DNA of 64,000 nucleotides, taken from assembly GCA_022414725.1 (NCBI GenBank), contig CM039467.1, forward strand, positions 10,544,513 to 10,608,512, given 5' to 3'. This DNA comes from Microglena sp. YARC. Taxonomy: Eukaryota; Chlorophyta; Chlorophyceae; Chlamydomonadales; Chlamydomonadaceae. Within the stretch, counting starts at the first letter, position 1. Each line of letters opens with the position of its first letter. The notes under the pieces were generated by a model. It saw only the letters and a program-made list of their open reading frames with translations, did not search any database and had not been told where the DNA came from. The position numbers and the translations under genes were made by a program. This document shows, one piece after another, positions 43,499 through 55,749 of this stretch.

Positions 43499-45653
43499 TT
43501 GATAATGCAACTTCCGCGAGGGCCTCCTGCCGGCTTTGTGAAACTTACCAAACTTAATGGTGTTTCATGGGCTCGTGGGATCCGCAGTGTCATTGTGAGC
43601 AATGGATGCGACCGAATCCTCCCAACGGGGGTGAAGGTTCCTCTAGATTGGCTAGACGACTGCGCGCCAGCGGCCTCTGCTGCCGGAGAGGAGGGTCCTT
43701 CCGCCATCAAGGAAGTAACCCCCCCCGATCAATCCTCCAACTTTACGGTTCCTTCTCTCAATGTTCGACGCCTGTCCTCTGATGTTGAGGATGTCCTGAT
43801 GAAGCTGTGTTGTGTACAGACACAGATCATCCGTTGTGCATCAGACCCGCAGCCTCATTGCGTCCCCTTCAATTATGATGAAGACTACTCTACTACTACT
43901 GATGATGAGGAGGACTTGAAGAGTGCTACGAGTGCTGACTTCGGTGGCGTGACCCCATCTGCTGCTGCCACTCGTGTCTTTGAGACTTCCGCTGTTTCGC
44001 CGTGTATGAGCCTGCCGATCAGCAGATGCCTAATCGAGAGCTTTCGCCTGTGTATCAGCCTCAGCCTTCGTCGGCGCCTCCCTTTGAGCCTGTTCCCCCG
44101 GCTTACCCGGAGGTGGCTAAGCCCACTTTCTTGAAGGGCTTTGCTTCTTTTTCCTCTGCATCTGCCCCCATGGAGCGTGGCCTCCCTGGCTACCACACTC
44201 GCTCTCGCGAGGCTGCTGTTTCCTCTGCACGCACCTCTGCTGCTGGTGCCTCCCTGGAACCCCCTCCGCCTCCGCCGGTGGAGCTGCCTCCTGCCCCTGG
44301 CCCTCCTCCTATGCTATATACGCGGTCATGCGAATCTTGGGAGCATCTGCTCACTGGTGGATCTCCTCCGACTTTGAACTTGCGGGACTACCGCCTGATC
44401 AACCAGGATCGACGGGATGGTGAGTCCTTGAACCGCTCTTTGTACGGTCGGATGGATATGCAGGCTACAATGGCAAATGTTAGTGTGAAGCTGAGGCATC
44501 GCCGAGTGATGGCTTTCTCTGAGCTTGGTACCAGGTGTCGTTCTTTTCTTGGTCCAGTCACTTCTGGGATTCTGTATCCCCCAGATCATGGTGTTTCCTT
44601 TGGTGGTACGAGGCGTAGTGATCACGAGAAGCTTGGTTATCAGTTTGTGCGAGTGCCTGTCCCTCTGTGTCCTGTTAGCCCAGATTTCGAGCTGCTTATG
44701 AGTGTTGCGAGGTCCATTCCTGTGATTAGGAACATAGACGACCAGCGCGCTCTTGACGCTGGTCTTGCTGCGGAGTATTTCATGGACATTCGTAGGTCCT
44801 TGGCTCCTGTCCCTTCTGCGATTGGAGCTGGGTCTAATACCCTCATTCATGGTGAGTCTCGGTTTGATCCTGCACTGTTGGGTTCAGTGCACTGCCTCTC
44901 GAACGTCAGGAGTTCATGTGTTTAACTATGATGCTCGCGAACATGGAGGACGATATGGTCAAGGTATACCAGGACTTTGCCACCCCTCGGGATATCCTTT
45001 TGGATATCCGGAAGACGCAGTCTGATGCCCTTGCCTCTAGAGTCCCTCTCATGCGTATCGAACTTCATAATGCGCACATGGGCCCTTCTGACCGTGTCGA
45101 TGATTTCTTTCGCATGGTTCGCAGTCTGTGCACTGACCTCCGAAGTGCTGGACATCCTGTCACTCAGCGCCACGCCATGGAAACCATTGTGAATGGGATC
45201 CGTTTGATCCGATTTGAATCGCTGCGGATCCAGTACGGTATGATGTTGGCTAACAGACAGACTGTAGATTACTGGTCTTGTCTGGAGGCATATCGGTCTC
45301 TCGACATTTTGAACATTGCTCTCCCCAGGTCCGACTCCAGGCATCCTGGTTGGTCCCGGGACGCTCCCCAGGTTCCTGCCAATGCTGCGTTTCAGCGTGG
45401 GCAGGGATCTGGTTCTCAGGGTTCTGGTTCCAACAAGCGACGTCTGGATTGCACTTGGGGCCCATGCCTCAGCAAGACGACCCACTCGGAGGATCGCTGT
45501 TTCACGAAGCATCCGCACCTGCGTAAGACCAAGCCTGGTGCACCGGTTACCAATCCGGTGCCCATGGCCTTGGCCCTTCCAGGTGTGCTTACTCCGCGGC
45601 AGCTGGCCTCCTTGCAGGCTCAGATTGATGGGTATGCTTTGGACAAGAAATAG
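43499..45653 (+). pseudogene. Element H gag
   Basis: Three overlapping frames make one Gag: 43499-about 44000, 44002-44925 and 44916-45653, joined by two frameshifts. The first part is open from MIMQLPRGPPAGFVKLTKL. The middle is Pro-rich. The last part has the Copia capsid pattern (MGPSDRVDDFFRMVRSLC, about 45080-45130). It ends with a cysteine/histidine cluster, CTWGPCLSKTTHSEDRCF, in place of a standard knuckle. The stop lies at 45651-45653. Confidence 0.8.
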
Positions 45654-45726
45654 GAGGTACGCTCTGTCCTTTTCTCTTGCACTGCGAAATTTTCAAATGT
45701 CTGCAGCCCGAGCCTGTCTGAGGGTG

Positions 45727-47074
45727 TCTGGCATGTTGATTCTGGAGCTGGGATGTCAATCACAGGTGATATGTCTTTGTTCACTGTGTTTCATGCTTCT
45801 GAGACTGGGCCAGCAGTTAAATTTGGTGATGGTGTGGTTCAACGGTCTGTGGGTCAGGGTTCTATTGTGTTATGTAGTGATTGGTTATCAACACCAATCA
45901 CTTTTAACCAATGTTCTCTACATCCCACACTGTCCGGTGAACCTCATGTCAGTAAATGCTGTTGCCCATGCTCACAACTGCAAGATTTCTTTTGATAGTC
46001 TTAGTTGTACTGCCACACAGGGCTCTTCTGTTCTGTGGTCTTTCCCTGCCTCCAGTGATGGTGTGTACAAGTTTGCATGTAGGCCTTGTCACACCCCTCG
46101 TGGCCGTTTGTATGGTGCTGAAGATTATCCAGCTTTTGCTCTTGATGTTGATGAGGATGGTGGAGTTGTGATCCCTACCACTCCTGAATGGTTGTGGCAT
46201 AGGCGGCTGGGTCACCCTGGCTATGATGCCATGCACAACCTTGTAGGGAAGGGTTTGGTTCAGAACTTACCCCTCACTCTCCAACAGGTGCAAAGACTGT
46301 CTAAGATCCCATGTGATGCTTGTCAGAAGGCAAAGGGAAAACGTATCCCTTTTCCTAAAGAAAGCAAAACTAGGATCCGTGCCCCATTACAACGCCTTCA
46401 CTTGGACATCATGGGGCCATTTAATATTAGGGGCTTGCGTGGGGAGTTTTATGTTCTGTGTCTCACTGACCAATACTCTGGCTATGCTGAGGTCTTGTGC
46501 TTGAGAACCAGGGATGAAGCTCCCTTAGCAGTTCAAACTACCATCCTCAGATGGATGACTCAGCTGCATGGATTTGTTTTCAAGTGTCTTAGGTCTGACA
46601 GGGCTAAGGAATTTATAGTGAAGTGGTTCGAGGATTGGTTATAATCGGTTGGTGCTGTGCATGAATTGTCCATGGCTTACACTGCTCAGCAGAATGCGAC
46701 TGTGGAACGGTACAATGGGGTCCTTCAGAACGTAGCTAGGAGCATTCACTTGGAGTCTAAGCTCACTAAGTCCTTCTGGCCCTATGCCTTCCTCGCCGCG
46801 TGTTACCTACGCAACCGGCTGCCTAATCAGGGTGACAAGACTCCTTATGAGTTGTTCTTTGGGGTTCTACCTGATGTATCGTTATTGCGCGTGTTCGGGG
46901 TGCCCATGCTATGTTACCTTAGTGAATGGGAAGAAGCGCAATAAGCTTGACGAAAGGGCGTTATCTGGTAGACTGGTTGGGTATTCTCTGGTGAGTAAGG
47001 GTTATTTTGTTTGGGTTCCTAAGTTGCGCCAGGTGGTAGAGAGTCGTGATGTGCTCTTCTATGAAACAGTTTAG
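45727..47074 (+). pseudogene. Element H protease-integrase
   Basis: Protease begins WHVDSGAGMSITGDMSLF near 45733. A frameshift near 45900 leads to NVLYIPHCPVNLMSVNAV. Integrase follows: LWHRRLGHPGYDAMH with CDACQKAKGKR (zinc site, about 46190-46340), LDIMGPF and LRSDRAKEF (catalytic aspartates). An in-frame TAA lies at 46642-46644. Then come AYTAQQNATVERYNG and, after a shift near 46900, GYSLVSKGYFVWVPK up to 47074. The domains are complete, but the frame is not. Confidence 0.88.
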
Positions 47075-47478
47075 CTATAACTGTATCCCTGGGCTCTTTC
47101 CCTATGATGGATCTCAGTATTTTTCTCGCACCCCTGCCGCTATCATCGGTAAAGGGCTTGATACTACTGACAATGTCCTGGGCCCTTTACCAACCCCGAT
47201 TGTTGACCGCTTTACTGGTCATGGGATGACGATGCGTCCCAGGCCAGGTAATGATGGTGCTGTATCGCGTGCGGCGGCATTGGGCCAGGGGGAGTCTGAT
47301 GTTCCTTCAAGCTCTAATTTATTCGAATCTCAGGGGGTCGCCGGGCCTTCCTCTGCGCCACGTTTCGTCGGTGAAGTCGTAGGATTAGGACAGCCTCGGG
47401 TCATAGTGGAACCTAGTACAGGTCCACTGCCCACTAGTCGCCACCCCCCCGTCCACCTATTCGGATAGCTCGCGGGAG

Positions 47479-49366
47479 TTGTTGATCACTTCACCCCCTG
47501 CTATACCTGGTGGTTTATACCGGACCAGGCATTGCGACGATGTGGCCGTCACAGATGATGTGAGTGATGACCTCGAACACTGGTCCGGGTCAGATACTGC
47601 GTATGGCTGGGGTGTTCCAGTGTACCCAGGCTTCGACGATTTAGAGGCAAAGGAGGCCGGCCTTGTTCAACCACGCATGAGTGCTGCGCTGGGGGCTTTA
47701 TTACCGGTTACTGCTGATACTGCTGATATCCCCGCTGCCCATGTACAAGTACACTGCTTGTACGTGGGGGCTTTTATTTCTACCTCTACTGAACTCTCTT
47801 ATAAAGCTGCAATGTTACCTACCAACCCTGACAGAGATCTCTGGCTGCAGGCTATGAAGGATGAGATGGCCTCCCTCCATGCTCATGGCACTTGGGTCCT
47901 CACTCCACAGCCTCCTAGGCAGAGGATTCTATCTGGCAGATGGTTATTTGTCAAGAAACATGGGGCTGATGGTTCTTTGCGTTTTAAAGCTCGTTTTGTA
48001 GTTCGTGGTTTTCTGCAACGTCCTGGGCTGGACTACCATGATGTATATGCCCCCGTCTCCTCTAAAGCAGGTCTTCGTGTGCTCCTTGCTGCCATCACTC
48101 ATAGAAAAATGTTTGTGAGGCAGCTGGACATCAAGACTGCATTCTTGAATGCCAAGCTGGAACCTGGTCTGGACCTGTTCTGCTACCAGCCTGAGGGCTT
48201 TCATGAACTTGGTCCTGACAATGTTCCCCTTGTGTGCAAGCTAATTAAATCTCTTTATGGTTTGAAGCAGGCACCCAGGGCTTGGAGCAAAGATGTAAAG
48301 CAGGTTTTGGTTGCCCACGGTTTTACCATGTGCAAAGCTGAACCTGCTCTGTATTTCAGGAGGGATTCTACTGGTGGGTGGAGCTATGTCCTGACCTATG
48401 TAGATGACTTTATCTGTGCTTTTAGTGAGCTGCATAGGTATGCCTTGCTGATCAAGGCTATGGAAGCAGCTGGGTGGGAAGTCAAGGAAATGGTGTACCT
48501 GTCCAGTTCCTTTCATTGGACATGACTTGTACACTTGATTCTGACGGCAGGTGTGTTAAGATCGACCTCTCCCAGCACTCCTACATTGTTGAGCTGGTGG
48601 AGCAGTTTGGTCTCACTGCTGCTACCAAGCCCAAGTTTTCAGTTCCCATGTCCAAGTGCACTGTCACTGATCCTCCTGGAGAACCTCTGGCCTCTAATAG
48701 CCAGTACCTCTCTCTTGTGGGGGCTTTGCTGTACCTGGCTACCTGCACAAGGCCTGATATTTCTTTTGCTGTTAGCTACCTGTCCAGGTTTTCTGCTCAA
48801 CCCACTGCCCCCCTGTGGGCTGCAGCCAAGCGCTTGCTTTTGTATTTGAGAGAACATTCCCATCTGGGCCTCACTTACACTCACACCCTGGTTTCTCTTT
48901 TACTGTCTTTAGTGACTCATCCTTTGCTGATGATGGGTCTGACAGGAGATCTCAGACTGGCTATGCTGTGCTTGCTGGAGGCTGCCTTGTGAATTGGATG
49001 AGCAAAAGGCAACCCACTGTTGCTGTTAGCTCCAGTGAGGCTGAGTATCAGGCCCTGTCTCAGACTGCCAGGGAGGTGCAATGGTTGAAAAAGTTGAGAA
49101 TTGATCTAGGGCTGCCTTGTGACCTGGTCACCATTCAGGGTGACAACTTGGGGTCCTTGAGCTGGGCCAATGACTGTCAGCTGCTCCCTCGCAACAAGCA
49201 CATTGATGTCATCCATCACTATATCCAGGAGCTGGTGGAGGATGGCCAGGTGGATGTTGCCTATGTTAACACTAAGGACAACTGTGCTGACCCCTTCACC
49301 AAGCCCCTTGATCCTATGGTGTTCTGGCGTTTCATTCGCATGTTTGGAATGACTGCTTCTCCTTAA
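47479..49366 (+). pseudogene. Element H reverse transcriptase-RNase H
   Basis: Open frame 47479-48525: GRWLFVKKHGADGSLRFKAR, RQLDIKTAFLNAKL, KSLYGLKQAPRAWS and the catalytic YVDDFI (about 48395-48420). It shifts near 48490 to the frame of 48474-48992 (TRPDISFAVSYLSRFS), then near 48890 to that of 48815-49366 with RNase H: VFSDSSFADDGSDRRSQTGY, SSSEAEYQALSQTAREVQW and CADPFTKPL. The stop lies at 49364-49366. Two frameshifts inactivate an otherwise full-length domain set. Confidence 0.9.
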
Positions 49367-49754
49367 ACCAAATTTTTGGGTGCATGTATTCTAGAATTTT
49401 GGTTACATGTATTCTGGAATTTTTGGTTACATTTAGAGTTTCTTTCAGTTATCATTGATTGGCATTAGGTTCCTATTCCCGGATCGGGTTTTCTATACCG
49501 TTGTTACCCGACTTTGATATTTAGTTGTCCTCTTATATCCACTTGGCAAATTTTGATTCTTTGCCTTGCTTTACCTTTCCTTGCTTTACCTTCCCTTACA
49601 CCCTTCGGGTTTCATTTGAAGTTTCTCTCGATTTTTATTTTTCGAGTTCTTTGATTTTTTTTTTTTTTTTTTTTAATTTGTTACATATAGTTCTATGTCA
49701 CCAGTGCCATAGGTGGAGTAGTACTATTGTATGTCACCTGTGTCATAGGTGGAG
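49367..49754 (+). other. Element H 3' non-coding region with twin polypurine tract
   Basis: T-rich, with an 18-T run at about 49657-49674. CATAGGTGGAGTA occurs twice, near 49709 and 49744. The second directly adjoins the 3' LTR and is the likely polypurine tract; the first is a tandem duplicate. Confidence 0.65.
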
Positions 49755-50078
49755 TATCAGCATGTATAGCGGTGCTCTCACGCGTTTTATGACTTGGTGA
49801 CTACTTATGCACTCCCTTAGAACTATCGGCTCTCCTGAGCCAGCTTCCCGTGGGACTGAGTCATCTTGAGATGACTCAGTGGCAGTTTCCTGTCACCTAC
49901 GTCTCCGGTCTGATCTGTACCCTGTTAGGTTCCTGTCTACCGCCTCCTTTCACCACAGGTGCCCCTTTATGGGTCTCCTGTGTCTGTAACGTTATCCTTG
50001 TCTCCGTGTATAGATTGGTGCGTCTGTTCCGCTGCTTTAATCTACTGTCCACTCTACCGGAGTGATTTCAAGCTGATA
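49755..50078 (+). repeat. Element H 3' LTR
   Basis: Direct copy of 43144-43467 with three visible differences: TGCACTC/TGTACTC, TTTCCTG/TTTCGTG and TGTTAGG/TGTAAGG. Confidence 0.93.
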
Positions 50079-50083
50079 TGGCC

Positions 50084-51000
50084 CATTGGCCTTGTTGTTG
50101 AAGGTTAGTAAGGTGGGTGTCCTTCCTAGGGTTGAGGTGTGTGGTTAATGGGGGAGTAGTTTTAAAAGTGTGGGTTAATTGGTCGTATGCTGGTTGTCCC
50201 AAAAGTTCAACAAGGTGAGACGCATGGTGAGATTGGGGTTTCCAATGTATGGTGGAGGTAGTGGAGGTAAGAGATGTGCTGTGGTGGATGCTGTATCCCA
50301 TGTGTGTGTAGGAGTTGATATGTTCGTTGTGCATGATGGTTGGGGCCCATTGAACGTGGACAACAGTGGAAGTGACTAGTTTGTCGTTGTTATAGGAGCG
50401 CTTGCCCCGCCAGCTCGTGATGTGCAGGGCTTTGTATTGGGATCCGTAGGTAAGGTGGAGCAGGCGCGCCGGTGGTGCAGGTGCGCTGCTGTCGGGGGAT
50501 GTCATGGCCTCGCGGATCCTGTCAGGGTGTGAGGTGGGAGTTATTCTATATGCACGGTAAAATTTAGAGGTGGAGGAGTGACGGATCCAGAATTTGCACA
50601 GGTAGTGGCGTGCTGCCCAGGTGGCATCACTGTTGGGGCAGCCCCATGCTTGGTGCGCGTGACTGCCTTCGGTCTGCGTGGGCCACGCCCACCATTGGTT
50701 TCCTTCCAGGTCCCCAGTAGAATCCGCCTCGTAGTCTGCGTCAGTAACAGTGGCAAACATAACTTGGCAAAGGGGACCATGGATGGAACTGGCTCAAGTT
50801 GGCAAATCATCATTTTGCTGACATGTTCACAATTGAAATTGAAATTGTTACATCCGTGTAATACATTCACTCACAGGACGTGAAGTTAAGGACACCATAG
50901 CGTAAGCCGGAGCTAGCTATAGTCACCGTTACATGTTCACAAAGTAGTCTGCCCACGCTTGCTGTAAAAAATCAGTAGCTGAGGTGGACTGGCTGACCAT
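50084..51000 (-). pseudogene. LINE I1, upstream part
   Basis: On the - strand, 50760-50084 reads up to NLQQQGQW and continues across H at 43143. It includes LLHLTYGSQYKALHITSW. Beyond K4 the frame can be followed as QQAWADYFVNMSAK, which becomes continuous when K4 and one TSD copy are removed. No known domain is visible. GGTCAGCCAG-like repeats at about 50985-51115 may mark the 5' border. Confidence 0.65.
50831..50930 (-). mobile_element. LINE fragment K4 (3' end only)
   Basis: A 100-bp copy of the LINE 3' end, with AATTGAAATTGAAATTG tail and ATAGCGTAAGCCGGAGCTAG. A perfect 10-bp TSD, ACATGTTCAC, lies at 50821-50830 and 50931-50940. It is inserted in I1 in the same orientation. Confidence 0.93.
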
Positions 51001-51727
51001 CCAGTAGTGCTTGGGGTTATTCCACGTAACAATTAAATGAGGAGCATAGATGGGCTGGCTGACCATCCAGTATGTAACAATTAAATTAAAATCAGTTGAA
51101 GAGCTGGGCTGGCTGACCCAAACAATTCAAACCAGAGTACTGTCAAGTTCAGTAGTAAAGTAACTTGACCATGGCAAACCAGCTGGACTGGACTTAGGTT
51201 GGAGCAAGAAACGGTTTGGCAAACGGTCGTTTGCCAAATTTGCCATTACTTAAGGCGCGTACGGTAGCTTAAACCAACAATTTGGCCGCTGGCCGTCTTC
51301 GGCAGTAAAAATATATTTGACAGGAAAATGTAAACGTGGACAACAGCATCAACACAAAAACTGCTCTTGATTTCTACGTTTCGATACGTAACTGTGTTTA
51401 TGTAGAAAAAGTGATTTACTACCACCGAGCTGTAACCTCAAGCCTCGTCGTCGCACCATTGATTTATTTATTATTTGTCAACCACCGTGCCATCGATGCC
51501 TATGGGGACAAGACTGCATACGTAGCCCCCAAAATAACAGCGAGCCCCCCCAAAATAACGGCGAGCCCCCCCAAAAGAATGGCGAGCAGTCAAATTGCTG
51601 GCTGAAGCTATGTAACCAAGCTCAAGTTCAAGCCCCAAAAGATACACTGAATTTCTATCTTCGTGAGGTAACCTTACGCCTCGTCACAAGGTGTAACATT
51701 GATTCATTATATTATTTATCTACCACC
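51001..51727. other. Non-coding region
   Basis: Holds GGTCAGCCAG-type repeats at the left, CCCCCCAAAATAACGGCGAG repeats near 51530-51590, and related blocks (TACCACC, GCCTCGTC) near 51420-51480 and 51690-51727. No gene was recognised. Confidence 0.4.
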
Positions 51728-51953
51728 AATCAATCCCGTTTCGACGAATGGATCAATGGTTTCGATGAATGGATCAATGGCTCGTTGAACCGAAGAAGGT
51801 GCGTGGTTCGAATACTTAAGGGTGAGCTTGAGTGTTCGCTGTCGCTGTCAACCGCCATGGTAGCTTTGCCCAGGTAAAGTAGCAGCCCGTTTTCTGCCGC
51901 CATAAGACGAACCTACCTTAATACCACGCCCCAACAGGTATTCTCATTACTTA
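51728..51953 (+). mobile_element. tRNA-derived SINE, copy 2
   Basis: Starts with a degenerate tRNA-like head (ATGGCTCGTTGAACCG ... GGTGCGTGGTTCGAATAC, A and B box). The shared body GTCAACCGCCATGGTAGC and the 3' end CAGGTATTCTCATTACTT follow. A 10-bp TSD, ATCTACCACC, lies at 51718-51727 and 51954-51963. It aligns with 60870-61075 over its whole length. Confidence 0.82.
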
Positions 51954-51971
51954 ATCTACCACCGTGCCCAG

Positions 51972-52355
51972 TGATTTTTGGAGGAGCCCCCCCTTCTGGA
52001 GGGCGGGCCAGAATGGAGGGGGGAAGCTACCCTCCAGTGAGCTAGCATCCACAAGCCAGATCTCCTATACCCTAAACTCTAAACCCTATATCCTAAACCC
52101 GAGGAGGATCTGGCTTATGGATGCTAGCTCACTGGAGGGTAGCTTCCCCCCACCGGCCAGGGTTATCCCTTTGTCCGTATGTGCGTCCGACCGACCGTCC
52201 GGCGACCGACCAACCGAAAAAATGAAGCCTGACACGTCAGCCAACTGTCTCACAACTAACTGGCTTCGGTCAGCTCCATCGTTGCCACCTTTCATTCCGT
52301 TGCCAACACACTCCGCCAATTTTCCGCGTTGCTTGCGACGCTGCATAAGACTGCT
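51972..52355 (+). repeat. Dispersed repeat J, copy 1
   Basis: Matches the complement of about 58555-58785, including GACACGTCAGCCAA, GGCTTCGGT, AGCTCCATCGTTGCCACCTT and CCGTTGCCAACACACTCCGC. A fold-back hairpin (52021-52147) interrupts it. A perfect 18-bp palindrome, AGCAGCTTATAAGCTGCT, lies just beyond (about 52370-52387). The nature of J is unknown. Confidence 0.75.
52021..52147. repeat. Fold-back hairpin 1 with telomere-like loop
   Basis: Arms of about 45 bp (GAAGCTACCCTCCAGTGAGC and its complement) pair with two or three differences. The 36-bp loop is made of CCCTAAAC/CCCTATA/CCTAAACCC units. It splits repeat J, so it is an insertion. Confidence 0.9.
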
Positions 52356-52399
52356 CTTTTCAGCTACGAGCAGCAGCTTATAAGCTGCTGGTCCGCTGG

Positions 52400-52911
52400 T
52401 CGTAGCTAAAAAGAGAACCAGTGGTTTTCAAGCTTGCCTACCAGGGTTGTTCAGGATGACCCACAGCTCTCCTTCCTGTGACGGAACTTATTTTATAGCC
52501 TGCGTCCTGAGACGGAAATGACTAGCATAGCCTGTCTCCTGACCTGCATCCCCCCCGCAACCGACCCTTAGGAGACGCAACCGACCCGCAACCGACCGTC
52601 TGAGACGCAACCAACTAGGGATCGGCAATATAATATCATATGATATCATATGATGCCGGCGGTCTGACCAGGTAACTTTGGCCTGGGCCCTCATATCATA
52701 TGATATTAAATCATAGAATTTTTGTATGATATCATATGATATCATACTCCTCTTTGGTCAACATCATATGATTTGCCGTTCCCTACAACCAACCCATTGA
52801 AGCTGCTTCTGCGACGGAATGGACCCTCCCCACGTTGCGTCCCAGGATGCAACGGACCCTCTGACGTTCCATCTGCGACGGAGGACGCAGCATCCTGAAC
52901 AACCCTGTTGC
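52400..52911. other. Non-coding region with ATATCATATGAT cluster
   Basis: Palindromic ATCATATGAT-type motifs occur at about 52627-52770. GCAACCGACC and GACGGA repeats lie on both sides. No gene was found. Confidence 0.45.
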
Positions 52912-55292
52912 CTACTTGCTCAGGGACATTTCCAAGGGGGCAATGAGCGAGGGCGGCATTCCAGGGGCTCCCACTTGGGGCAGAGCAAATATAACAGATT
53001 CAGTGGCAGCTCGCCGCTGCTGCCCACTTTGGCTGCGAGGTTCAGGTTTGACGGATCCCGGCCTTAAGGATAGAGTCTTCAGATTTGGGGATCTAGGCGA
53101 GGACGGCTGCATGGGGCTTCCTAGGCCATCTGCAGGGGTGGAGGTTGTGGTGCTGATGCTGACGCTGGTGGTGGTGATGGGAGAGGGGACATTGTTGTTG
53201 TTGTTGTTATTGTTGTTGTTGTTGTTGTCATCGTATGTAGTTGTAGTGGTGGTTGTGGTGGTGGTTGGAGTGGTGATGGTGAAAGTGATGGTGACCCTAA
53301 CGCCGCCCCCACCGCCACCAACATCAGCAAGAACCTAAGTAACAAAACCGTAACCACCCCAGTCACACACTCACTCACCGCTTGTTGACAAGCTCTGGTT
53401 GTAAGTCAGCACCCCTTGATCCACTTTGGTACGAGGGTCCCACCCTAGTCCCTTCCCAAAGATCTCAGCCCCCCCGCCCACCATCACCACCACACTCACC
53501 GCTTGTTGACAAGCTCTGGTTGTAAGTCAGCAACCCTTGATCCACTTTGGTCCGAGGGTCCCACCCTAGTCCCTTCCCAAAGATCTCAGCCCCCCCGCCC
53601 ACCATCACCACCACACTCACCGCTTGTTGGCAAGCTCTGGTTGTAAGTCAGCAACCCTTGATCCACTTTGGTCCGAGGGGTCCACCCTAGTCCCTTCCCA
53701 AAGATCTCAGCCCCCCCGCCCACCATCACCACCACACTCACCGCTTGTTGACAAGCTCTGGTTGTAAGTCAGCAACCCTTGATCCACTTTGGTCCGAGGG
53801 GCCCACCCTAGCCCCTTCCCGAAGCTCTCAGGCCAGTCACAGTTGCTTTACTCCCACCCCTCCAACGCACCCTCTTCAAACACCACCACCACCACCACCC
53901 ACACACCCACACCACCACCCACTCACCTGGTGTTAATAAGCTCTGGTTGTAAGTCAGTAGGCCTTGATCCACTTTGGTCCTAGGCGCCCACCCTAGTCCC
54001 TTCCCAAAGCTCTGCCCCACCCCCACCCCCCAACTCTGACCCTCACCGTCACCCCCACCAACGACAGCTATAAGCAAAGCAACACACCCGTTACCACCCC
54101 ATTCACACACTCACCACTTGTTGACAAGCTCTGGTTGTAAGTCAGCACCCCTTGATCCACTTTGGTCCGAGGGGCCCACCCTAGTCCCTTCCCAAAGCTC
54201 TCAGCCCCCCCCCCCCCCCCCCCCCCCCCCCAAACACCCCCCTCACCCCCGCCTACCACCACCACCACACTCACCGCTTGTTGACAAGCTCTGGTTGTAA
54301 GTCAGCACCCCTTGATCCACTTTGGTCCGAGGGGCCCACCCTAGTCCCTTCCCAAAGCTCTCAGGCCAGTCGCAGTTGTCTTGCTCCCACTCCTTCACCG
54401 TCACCTCTTCAAACACAGCTCCCAAGGCCCCCTTGAAGTCACCAACAGACTGGGCCATAGACCGGGGTCCGCCCCCCTGGACAATAGGAGGGCCGGCCCC
54501 CCTACTGTCCAGCCCCTCCCCCAGGCCCCCCATATAGTCTGCTGATCTTGACAGCTCACCGCCCCCTGGGTTGCGCAGTCTTGCTGGGAACTCCCCGCCA
54601 GGGAGGCTGTGCCCAGGGAGACTGTGTCTACCCTGGAGGGGGGCTTTGGACAAGCCGGGACCAGAGTGGGGGGCTGTGGACAAGCGGGGACTGAAGTGGG
54701 GGGCCTGAGACATGCGATCGTGGCCCCCCCCTGCACTCGTGCTCTTGGGGCTGATACCGCCTTCAAAGGTGAAAGATGAAGAATCATTCTTATATGGCTT
54801 CTTGATAGGACGTAAGAAAGTTAAGAAAGTCAAGATGGTCAAGAAAATCAAGATAGTCAAGATAGTCAGTTAAGATAGTCAGTTAAGATAGTCAGTTAAG
54901 ATAGTCAGTTAAGATAGTCAGTTAAGATAGTCAGTTAAGATAGTCAAGATAGTCAAGATAGTCAGTTAAGATAGTCAAGAAAGTTAAGAAAATCAAGATA
55001 GTCATGATAGTCAATTAAGATGGTCAAGATAGTCAAGAAAGTCAAGATAGTTAAGATAGTCAAGATAGTCAGTTAAGATAGTCAGTTAAGATAGTCAGTT
55101 AAGATTGTCAGTTAAGATTGTCAGTTATTGTATATGTCGGATTGATCTATGTAATGTTTATTGTTGGGCGGGCATCCTTAGGCAATCATGGTTATCATCA
55201 TCACCAACAAAATCATTGTCGTCATCGCCATCGTCATCACCACCACCCTCCACCTCCTCCTCATCACCACCACGACCACCCTCATCATTATC

Positions 55293-55324
<32 letters not shown>

Positions 55325-55709
55325 CATCCCCCCCCCCCCCCCCCCCCCACACACACCCCCCACCCACCCACGCACATCATCTTCATCATCGTCCTCATTA
55401 CCACCACCCTAGTCATCTTCATCATCATTTTCGTCATCATCTCCACCACCACCACCACCCTCATCATCATCATCATCATCATCATCATCGCCGTCATCAC
55501 CACCACCACCACCCTCATCATCATCCTTGTCGTTGTCATCACCACCACCACCCTCATTATCATCGTCATCATCATCACTGATACCACCACCACCACCAAC
55601 CTCCTCAACATCAATATCATCATCCTCGTCATCATAACCACCACCAATCAATATTATCATCATTATTATCGTCGTCATCACCACCACCACCCTAATTATC
55701 ATTGTCAAT

Positions 55710-55749
<40 letters not shown>

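Larger units (their letters stand above)
43144..50078 (+). mobile_element. Element H: near full-length Ty1/Copia retrotransposon
   Basis: H has 324-bp LTRs at 43144-43467 and 49755-50078, with three differences visible. They begin TATCAGC and end GCTGATA, a perfect 7-bp inverted end without the usual TG...CA. The TSD TGGCC is at 43139-43143 and 50079-50083. The Copia gene order gag-protease-integrase-RT-RNase H is complete but interrupted by frameshifts and one stop. It is inserted in LINE I1. Confidence 0.95.
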
